Shown here piece by piece: positions 6,825 through 11,789 of a stretch of DNA of 16,026 bases. The stretch lies in NCBI GenBank assembly GCA_903873735.1, contig CAIQPO010000009.1, positions 1-16,026 of the forward strand, written 5' to 3'. The DNA is from Candidatus Collierbacteria bacterium. Its GTDB lineage: Bacteria; Patescibacteriota; Microgenomatia; UBA1400; MFAQ01. Every line of letters starts with the position of its first letter. The stretch's first letter is position 1. Made by a program: the position numbers and the translations under genes. The notes under the pieces were generated by a model that made no database searches, was not told the origin of the DNA, and saw only the letters and a list, made by a program, of their open reading frames with translations.

Positions 6825-7166
6825 CTAAAGGAGTTCGAGGGGGTCATCTCCGAGGTCGAGTTCGTACTCGGCTCGACGGCGGGCAATATCTGCCTGGATT
6901 TCTTGGGCTTTTTCGGTGATCTCATATTCGCCGTCGGCAAGCTGTTTGCCGGTGGTTTCGATCTGGATATTGCTGTGGCAGGTAAGAATGCTGCCCTTGG
7001 CAGTGAGAGCCGAGAAGCCATCAACTTCCAGGATGACATCGATTTCCGGAAGTCCGTGATCTTCGGAGTCCAGATTGGTGATGATGATTTCGTCGCCTTT
7101 TTGAAGGCTGGAGATCAGGAGACCAAGTGAGTTAGGTAAAGAGCCAAATCCATGTCCGTAACACAT
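6825..7166 (-). CDS. 113-aa protein of unknown function with strong expression signals
   Basis: I do not recognise this protein. It starts MCYGHGFGSLPNSLG and has two cysteines (C2, C62), no membrane segment, a predicted beta-rich centre (residues about 25-80, such as DEIIITNLD and IDVILEVDGF), a helical acidic stretch (about 82-105) and an acidic end (DLGDDPLELL). It is short and very likely cytoplasmic. That it is real is shown by a consensus extended -10, a perfect AGGAGG 5 nt before the ATG, and a terminator 10 nt after the stop. It is clearly GC-rich (36 and 30 G/C in two 60-nt stretches), unlike the neighbouring methyltransferase gene (17 in one such stretch). A long plus-strand frame over the same DNA looks like a shadow. 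Confidence 0.78.
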   Translation of the reverse strand: MCYGHGFGSLPNSLGLLISSLQKGDEIIITNLDSEDHGLPEIDVILEVDGFSALTAKGSILTCHSNIQIETTGKQLADGEYEITEKAQEIQADIARRRAEYELDLGDDPLELL

Positions 7167-7171
7167 ATCTA

Positions 7172-7177
7172 CCTCCT
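7172..7177 (-). promoter_or_regulatory. Shine-Dalgarno AGGAGG of the 113-aa orphan
   Basis: A perfect AGGAGG lies 5 nt before the ATG at 7166, which fixes that start. Confidence 0.88.
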
Positions 7178-7199
7178 CATGAATGTTTTGGTGAGATGG

Positions 7200-7208
7200 A
7201 TTATACCA
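7200..7208 (-). promoter_or_regulatory. Extended -10 promoter (TGGTATAAT) of the 113-aa orphan
   Basis: TGG directly before TATAAT (7200-7205) makes a perfect extended -10, which can work without a good -35; the -35 position is weak (TATCAG). The predicted start is near 7193, with a leader of about 27 nt carrying AGGAGG. It lies immediately after the stop of the upstream operon. Confidence 0.68.
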
Positions 7209-7209
7209 G

Positions 7210-7590
7210 CTATTTGCTATGCCTGATATTTTCTAAGTGAGTACGGAATAAAATGGTCCAGCTGTGACCACTTTCGGACATGTTTTCAATTTGTCTTTTC
7301 TTTCTTTCCCCGGTTTTGTTGGGAACTTTTTTCTTCTTTCCTGATATCTTTTTTGTCACAGTTTTTTTATCCAAGTCTGCCTCATCCTCCAATGTAACTT
7401 CAACTAGTTTACCTGGGCTTTGGGACTTGGGGTTTATTACCCAAAAATCAATTTCCGACTCCCCCACCTGAACTGGATGGAAAAGAACACATCCAGAAGT
7501 TAGACATGCCTCTGCGAATAATCTTTCGCCTTCATTTTTTAGGGTGCTAATGTTTTCAAATGTGATCTCTGTCCCTCTCTCAATATGCAT
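7210..7590 (-). CDS. Small protein with a possible PD-(D/E)XK nuclease-like core
   Basis: 126 aa, not assigned to a named family. The pattern FAEACLTSGC (25-34), then SEIDFWVINP (45-54) and GKLVEVTLED (60-69), resembles the core of PD-(D/E)XK nucleases: a helix with a Glu (E27), a beta hairpin with an Asp (D48) and a strand with ExK. Here the last motif is E64-V-T66, so the usual catalytic Lys is replaced; the Lys-rich stretch at 75-99 could supply one. It may be a nuclease, an inactive relative or a nucleic-acid binder. The fold call is an inference. The start is well supported: AGGAG (7597-7601) lies 6 nt upstream, and the ATG abuts the TAA of the NTPase gene, so the two are co-transcribed and probably linked in function. 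Confidence 0.6.
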   Translation of the reverse strand: MHIERGTEITFENISTLKNEGERLFAEACLTSGCVLFHPVQVGESEIDFWVINPKSQSPGKLVEVTLEDEADLDKKTVTKKISGKKKKVPNKTGERKKRQIENMSESGHSWTILFRTHLENIRHSK

Positions 7591-8190
7591 TTAGTACTCC
7601 TTTCTTTTAAACAGACCTTCTGGACTTAGACCACGAGATTCCAGATATTGAGTAACTGCAAGCTCGAGCTCTGTTTCGGATGTGTCGTTTTGAATAGTGT
7701 AATCTGCAAGTAAAAGACAGTCCCCGACCCTTTGGCCGGTGGAGCTTTCACCAACACCTAAATCGATATCATTACTCTTCCAAAATGTTTCTTCCGTAGC
7801 ACCGTCTTCTTGACGAATTTTGGCACGGGAAAGGTAACGCTCCAGTCTGATTTCCGGCTTTGAGTCTATAGCTAGTAGAATACCAGAGCAATTTTTGAGA
7901 AAAAGCGCTTCTGCTGGATTTCTAATACCGTCAATGACAATACTTTCAACATTATTTGGGAGGTTTGCTAAAGCCACTTTTACTAAAATTTCTGGACCAA
8001 ACTTTTCTCTTAGGGAGTTACCTATGGCTTGAAGATTTTCTCTGGTTTGGGGAGCATTGGTCTCTTTGGCTATGGCTCTTATTTGATTGGAAAGTGTGAA
8101 CACACAGAAACCTCGTCGTTCGAGGATTTTTGCTACCTGCCCTTTTCCAGAAGCTATTGGGCCAATTAAACCAATTATTATTCTGTCCAC
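7591..8190 (-). CDS. UPF0200-like P-loop nucleotide kinase/NTPase (archaeal-style)
   Basis: 199 aa. Walker A GPIASGKG (10-17) is followed by FTLSNQIRAIAKE (31-43), TRENLQAIGNSLREKFGPEIL (about 49-69), VIDGIRNPAE (85-94) and LADYTIQND (161-169). This order (P-loop, SLSD-like segment, TRENL...GNxLREKFGP, DGIRxPAE, LADYxIxN) is what I know from archaeal UPF0200 proteins, distant relatives of dephospho-CoA and dNMP kinases. A phosphate-transfer or NTPase activity is likely, but the substrate is unknown; classical dephospho-CoA kinase is less likely because the TRENL block is not typical of CoaE. The start is GTG, chosen because a TAAAAT box ends 7 nt upstream and the P-loop strand follows directly. 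It is the first gene of an operon with the small nuclease-like gene. Confidence 0.78.
   Translation of the reverse strand: MDRIIIGLIGPIASGKGQVAKILERRGFCVFTLSNQIRAIAKETNAPQTRENLQAIGNSLREKFGPEILVKVALANLPNNVESIVIDGIRNPAEALFLKNCSGILLAIDSKPEIRLERYLSRAKIRQEDGATEETFWKSNDIDLGVGESSTGQRVGDCLLLADYTIQNDTSETELELAVTQYLESRGLSPEGLFKRKEY
7597..7601 (-). promoter_or_regulatory. Shine-Dalgarno AGGAG within the end of the NTPase gene
   Basis: AGGAG, 6 nt before the ATG at 7590, is read as part of the last codons of the upstream gene. It shows that an internal operon gene uses a ribosome site while its first gene does not. Confidence 0.75.
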
Positions 8191-8197
8191 TGGTCAG

Positions 8198-8203
8198 ATT
8201 TTA
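8198..8203 (-). promoter_or_regulatory. -10 box (TAAAAT) of the UPF0200-like gene, leaderless type
   Basis: TAAAAT ends 7 nt before the GTG start at 8190. There is no Shine-Dalgarno. A second TAAAAT lies further upstream (8216-8221), so the start site is not unique. Confidence 0.5.
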
Positions 8204-8283
8204 CGACCGGATTTGGGATTTTACCATTTGAAATTGAATTTCTACAGACTTTTAAAGCTGGTTTTATATGGTAGAAATTAGAT

Positions 8284-8586
8284 ATGGTGGCAAAATATAT
8301 TCAAGTTTTCGAAGAGATGGTGTCCAAATATGAGAAAGAGTTTGATTCTTTTCAGGAGATACACAATCTCTACATGAAAGATCCTCAAAAATGGCAAGAT
8401 AAATTTAATGAAGAAGGTGCAAAGATAATGGAGATCGTACGCACATATGAAAACCGTTTGTGCGGACACATGGAGAATACTAATAACGCAACTTACTCTG
8501 CAAATTTAGCAGAAAAATTTAGGGGAGAGATAAAGAAATATTTACCCAAGCTAGACATGATTGGGGTTAAGATTACTTTTGGGTAA
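8284..8586 (+). CDS. 100-aa helical protein of unknown function
   Basis: I do not recognise this protein. It is mostly charged and helical by eye (residues 1-60 rich in K, E, Y, M and Q), with one Cys (C60) and no membrane segment or signal peptide; it ends in a short beta-like GVKITFG. It lies alone, divergent from the UPF0200-like operon and convergent with the membrane-protein gene that ends at 8607. No Shine-Dalgarno precedes the ATG. TAGAAA at 8272-8277 would fit a leaderless start 6 nt away but matches the consensus poorly; TTGAAA/TTTAAA further upstream is an alternative. AT-rich codon use like the housekeeping genes here supports its being a resident gene. It could be mistaken for a chance frame, but no competing frame covers it. 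Confidence 0.6.
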   Translation: MVAKYIQVFEEMVSKYEKEFDSFQEIHNLYMKDPQKWQDKFNEEGAKIMEIVRTYENRLCGHMENTNNATYSANLAEKFRGEIKKYLPKLDMIGVKITFG

Positions 8587-8606
8587 ATATTACTTTTTGG
8601 TGAATA

Positions 8607-8993
8607 TTACTGTGGGAGATTGGTACTACCGCACTCTGTTTTAATCTTTTCGATAATGGTTTGACAGAAGGTATCGGTGGCACTTTTTTTAAGCTCCACA
8701 ATTTGCTCTCCGGCGATACTGGCTGCTTGTCTGGTGATACTGTCGGTAAGATCCTTTAAGGGTGAACTAGTTGAGGCATCGTATGAAACCCCCATGACTT
8801 CTGGAGGGCTTGGGATTTGAAGCTTTTCAGGCAAGATGGAGTTGGCCGTGTTTACTGCTGGACGGACAACACCCTTCACAAACTGTGGGTGTTTGATATA
8901 GTAATCAACTGGTTTGGCGATTTGTGGAAATAGTTTGTACAGTCCTACCATGGCCAGTATTACAACTGCAATTCGAATAAGTATATTACCCAT
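8607..8993 (-). CDS. Single-pass membrane-anchored protein of unknown function
   Basis: 128 aa. One hydrophobic N-terminal helix (about 4-20, ILIRIAVVILAMVGLYKLF) probably anchors it, with the rest outside the cytoplasm. There is a Pro-rich stretch (about 56-66) and a C-terminal helical part with two cysteines (C109 and C120) near the end that could form a disulfide. No family is recognised. Its ATG overlaps the end of the ATP-cone nuclease gene by 8 nt (8986-8993), so translation is probably coupled; no clear ribosome site is present. The tight overlap implies co-expression, but a shared function of a cytoplasmic nuclease and an anchored protein is not obvious. Confidence 0.72.
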   Translation of the reverse strand: MGNILIRIAVVILAMVGLYKLFPQIAKPVDYYIKHPQFVKGVVRPAVNTANSILPEKLQIPSPPEVMGVSYDASTSSPLKDLTDSITRQAASIAGEQIVELKKSATDTFCQTIIEKIKTECGSTNLPQ

Positions 8994-9837
8994 TTTTTGA
9001 ACAAATTAATTGACTCTTTTCGTGAATTTGATTGATTTCTGAAGTAGTTAGAATATCATTCACACTTTGGTTTTCTATAGCCAGAAGTAGTCTTGCACAA
9101 GAAACAATGTCTCGATTTAGAAGTGCTTGGATTTTTTCATTGGGAAGAAAATCAATGACTGTAACAGGATGGAGTCCGGATCTAGTAACCATATCCTGAA
9201 GACTGTCCTTTTTGGGATAACTCCAGCCGGTAACCCTGATGTTCATACATTTGGCGTAGTTGATGGCGTCAAAAGTGAGTTTGGTGTTGGTCATGAGCCA
9301 GGGTGTGTAGGTTTTTTGACTGGAGAATAGTGACTTCATTGCCTTTTCTATATCAATAAAGCGGGCGTAGGTGTAGAGGGCTACCTGCACATCACTTTTT
9401 GTACCCGGTGAGTTGTGATATTTGCATTCAATGAAAGAGGTTTCGTTGTCTTTTACAGCAATGACATCAATTTCATGGGTGACACACTCGCCGCCGAGAG
9501 TAACGCTAACTTGAGTTTCATAGCCGATTTTCTCCAGTACCTCTGAAACAAACTGCTCGAATGGGTGTCCCGAAGGACCAAGCTTCATGATAGCCCTCTT
9601 CATTGAGTAGTTGAAATAGTCTTGAGGGGAGTTTTCCTTGAGATACTCACTTACATGACCAAAAATCTCGTGAGTTGATATACCTGGCCTGATGTGTTGG
9701 TTTAGGTAGCTTAAAGTTTGAGAAGCAACGTCAACTGACATGCCTGATCTGGCAAGAGAACTAACCACCTTTTCTTCGCTGTAGTCTTCTTGATTGCCTG
9801 ACGCCTTAATGATGGTATATGGAGCTTTGGAAAGCAT
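8986..9837 (-). CDS. ATP-cone domain fused to an Mrr-like restriction endonuclease domain
   Basis: 283 aa. Residues about 6-88 match an ATP-cone (IIKASGNQEDYSEEKVVSSL near the start, then a helical bundle), the nucleotide-sensing module known from ribonucleotide reductases and NrdR. Residues about 90-165 form a PD-(D/E)XK core of the Mrr type: GHPFEQFVSEVLEKIGYE (90-107), THEIDVIAV (120-128, D124) and SFIECKYH (134-141, E137 and K139). All catalytic residues are present, so a nucleotide-regulated DNA nuclease is inferred. The C-terminus (about 228-250, ending RDIVSCARLL) looks like a small helical, possibly HhH-like, binding segment. ATP-cone/Mrr-type fusions are known but poorly studied; they may act in restriction or repair. 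No methyltransferase lies nearby. The start is ATG with a TATTAT box 9 nt upstream. Confidence 0.82.
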   Translation of the reverse strand: MLSKAPYTIIKASGNQEDYSEEKVVSSLARSGMSVDVASQTLSYLNQHIRPGISTHEIFGHVSEYLKENSPQDYFNYSMKRAIMKLGPSGHPFEQFVSEVLEKIGYETQVSVTLGGECVTHEIDVIAVKDNETSFIECKYHNSPGTKSDVQVALYTYARFIDIEKAMKSLFSSQKTYTPWLMTNTKLTFDAINYAKCMNIRVTGWSYPKKDSLQDMVTRSGLHPVTVIDFLPNEKIQALLNRDIVSCARLLLAIENQSVNDILTTSEINQIHEKSQLICSKNG

Positions 9838-9846
9838 CTTAAGTTA

Positions 9847-9855
9847 ATAATATCA
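9847..9855 (-). promoter_or_regulatory. Extended -10 (TGATATTAT) of the ATP-cone nuclease gene, leaderless type
   Basis: TATTAT (9847-9852) preceded by TGA ends 9 nt before the ATG at 9837. No ribosome site is present. It lies back to back with the proS box, 11 nt away. Confidence 0.55.
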
Positions 9856-9863
9856 GTTTGAGG

Positions 9864-9869
9864 TAAAAT
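9864..9869 (+). promoter_or_regulatory. -10 box (TAAAAT) of proS, leaderless type
   Basis: TAAAAT ends 9 nt before the ATG at 9879, giving a leader of about 2-3 nt. No Shine-Dalgarno and no clear -35 are visible. Confidence 0.5.
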
Positions 9870-9878
9870 TAGCCTTAT

Positions 9879-11114
9879 ATGAGAATGTCAAAGATGGGAG
9901 TGAGACCCGAAAAACAACCTCCAAAGGATGCAGAGGCGATAAATCACAAGCTGCTAGTACAGGCTGGATTCATTAATCAGGAGATGGCGGGGGTATACAC
10001 ATACCTACCCTTAGGGCTTAAGGTGCTAACGAAGATAGAGGATATTGTGAGAAAGCACATGGATAAGGTGGGATCTGAAGTTTTGATGCCAGCTTTATCT
10101 CCAAAGGAAAACTGGGAAAAGACTGGTAGATTTCAAACTGTTGACGTGCTCATGAAAACAGTACCGGCCAATGAGCCATCCAGACTGAAAAATGACTCTG
10201 AATATGTGCTATCACCGACTCATGAAGAAATTGTGACACCTTTGGCGCAGAAATTTAATCTAAGCTACAAAGATCTACCAGTGGCTTTTTACCAGATTCA
10301 GAATAAATTTAGGAATGAGCCTAGAGCTAAAAATGGATTACTTCGTGGCCGTGAATTTAGGATGAAAGACTTGTACAGCTTCCATGCGAATGAAGAGGAT
10401 TTTAAAAAATATTACGAGACAGTAAAACAAACATATCTTGATATATACAAGGAACTAGGTATTGGAGAAGATACTTATGTAGTTCTTGCCTCAGGAGGAG
10501 ATTTTGGCAAGGAGTACTCTCATGAATTTCAGACACTACTCTCAACTGGTGAAGATGTTATCTATAAAAACAAGGAGACCGGTGAGGTGTTTAATAAAGA
10601 GGTTGCTCCAGAAGATGCAGATAACAAGGAGAAATATGATACTTTTAAAGCTTCTGAAGTAGGAAATATCTTTACTCTTCACTCAAAGTACTCTGATGCT
10701 TTTGGATATAGCTTTACAGACAGCGATGGAGCGAGAAAGCCAGTGGTCATGGGTTGCTATGGTATCGGAATCTCCAGACTTATGGGGGTAATTGCAGAAA
10801 AATTTGCTGACGATAAAGGTTTGGTTTGGCCAAAGAGCGTGGCACCTTTTTCGGTACATCTTATTGATATTAGACAGGGAGAGCTTTCGGGCAAGATCTA
10901 TGACGACCTAACAAATGCTGGAGTAGATGTGCTACTTGATGATAGAGATGCCTCACCAGGAGAAAAATTTGCTGATGCTGACTTGATTGGATGCCCTCTT
11001 AGAGTAGTGGTGTCGGATAGAAGTGTTGCAGCTGGAGGAGTGGAGATTAAAGCCAGAGGTGGCCAAGAAAGTCAGATTTGTAAGATTGAAGAAATCTTAG
11101 ACAAAGTGAAATAA
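9879..11114 (+). CDS. proS: Prolyl-tRNA synthetase, short form without the editing (INS) domain
   Basis: 411 aa; charges tRNA-Pro with proline. The class II core is complete: motif 1 region (about 40-75), motif 2 FRNEPRAKNGLLRGREFRMKD (described by its ends at 144 and 164) and motif 3 GCYGIGISRLMG (292-303); the anticodon-binding domain is about 322-411. Typical bacterial ProRS has about 570 aa with an INS editing domain of about 180 aa between motifs 2 and 3. Here only a short linker (about 230-258) fills that place, so Ala-tRNA-Pro editing in cis is missing. Short forms are known, for example in alphaproteobacteria. The ATG at 9879 is chosen by the -10 distance; ATG 9885 is possible. lgt follows with no gap. 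Confidence 0.93.
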   Translation: MRMSKMGVRPEKQPPKDAEAINHKLLVQAGFINQEMAGVYTYLPLGLKVLTKIEDIVRKHMDKVGSEVLMPALSPKENWEKTGRFQTVDVLMKTVPANEPSRLKNDSEYVLSPTHEEIVTPLAQKFNLSYKDLPVAFYQIQNKFRNEPRAKNGLLRGREFRMKDLYSFHANEEDFKKYYETVKQTYLDIYKELGIGEDTYVVLASGGDFGKEYSHEFQTLLSTGEDVIYKNKETGEVFNKEVAPEDADNKEKYDTFKASEVGNIFTLHSKYSDAFGYSFTDSDGARKPVVMGCYGIGISRLMGVIAEKFADDKGLVWPKSVAPFSVHLIDIRQGELSGKIYDDLTNAGVDVLLDDRDASPGEKFADADLIGCPLRVVVSDRSVAAGGVEIKARGGQESQICKIEEILDKVK

Positions 11115-11789
11115 ATGCTAAATATATTTGGGGTTCAATTCCACTTATACGGACTAATTATTGGCGTGGCGATTTTGGTCGCGTTGGAGTATTGTCGAAA
11201 AGAGTGGGTGAGGAGAAAGCTACCAAATAAATTATTTGAAAGAGTGTCGGAAGCTGCTCTGGTGGGAGGGATAATTGGAGCAAGAGCTTATCACGTAGTT
11301 GATTACTGGCAGTATTATTCTTCTGACTTGGTAAGAATCCTGTTTTTGTGGGAGGGAGGTCTTGGAATTTGGGGGGCGTTAATTGGTGGGCTATTTGGAA
11401 TAGCCTGTGTTGTGATTTATCACAAAAAGCAGAATTTGCTTCTTGATATTGTCGATGTAGTGGCTAGCATTATGCCAATATCGCAGGCAATAGGGAGGTT
11501 GGGTAATTGGGTAAATGGTGAAATTGTGGGAAGAAACGGGGAGCCCTTGTTTGCCTATGAGGCCGGTTTAAACATCATGTTGTTTTTTGGCATGACAAAA
11601 ATTCATACACACGAACCTGGAGTAAAAACTGGTGTATACCTTCTCGGATATGGACTAATAAGAATACTGCTAGAACCACTTAGACAGAGCCAAATGATTT
11701 GGACGGTACTTGATTTCCCTGTTGCTAGTGCTTTGGGTGTAGTGTCAGGGATTGTTGGTCTAGCTCTGATTATCCGAAGACAATCTTAA
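11115..11789 (+). CDS. lgt: Prolipoprotein diacylglyceryl transferase
   Basis: 224 aa, shorter than E. coli Lgt (291 aa). It moves diacylglycerol from phosphatidylglycerol to the lipobox cysteine of prolipoproteins, in the membrane. Several hydrophobic helices are visible (about 7-26, 48-60, 83-102, 110-126, 150-160, 172-187, 203-221). The family signature GRLGNWVNGE (127-136) contains the key Arg (R128) and Asn. GGLGIWGALIGG (81-92) matches the segment containing His103 of E. coli Lgt, but the His position holds W86. RAYHVVDYW (57-65) and GYGLIRILLEPLR (178-190) are also family-like. The ATG abuts the proS stop, so the two are co-transcribed. No own ribosome site is visible. The 3' end overlaps lon by 20 nt, tail to tail. 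Confidence 0.9.
   Translation: MLNIFGVQFHLYGLIIGVAILVALEYCRKEWVRRKLPNKLFERVSEAALVGGIIGARAYHVVDYWQYYSSDLVRILFLWEGGLGIWGALIGGLFGIACVVIYHKKQNLLLDIVDVVASIMPISQAIGRLGNWVNGEIVGRNGEPLFAYEAGLNIMLFFGMTKIHTHEPGVKTGVYLLGYGLIRILLEPLRQSQMIWTVLDFPVASALGVVSGIVGLALIIRRQS

Noticed and set aside
6744..7130. A 128-aa open frame on the plus strand over the orphan gene.
   Set aside because: It has no ribosome site or promoter, starts inside the methyltransferase gene and lies opposite a gene with strong signals; it is a shadow frame of GC-rich coding DNA.
8578..8612. A short imperfect direct repeat around the convergent ends (GGTAAATATTAC / GGTGAATATTAC).
   Set aside because: It is too short, AT-rich and without hairpin or T-tract to call a terminator or repeat element.
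7210..9837. A restriction-modification or toxin-antitoxin island.
   Set aside because: Two nuclease-like genes are present, but no methyltransferase, specificity subunit or recognisable toxin-antitoxin pair, and they belong to separate transcription units.
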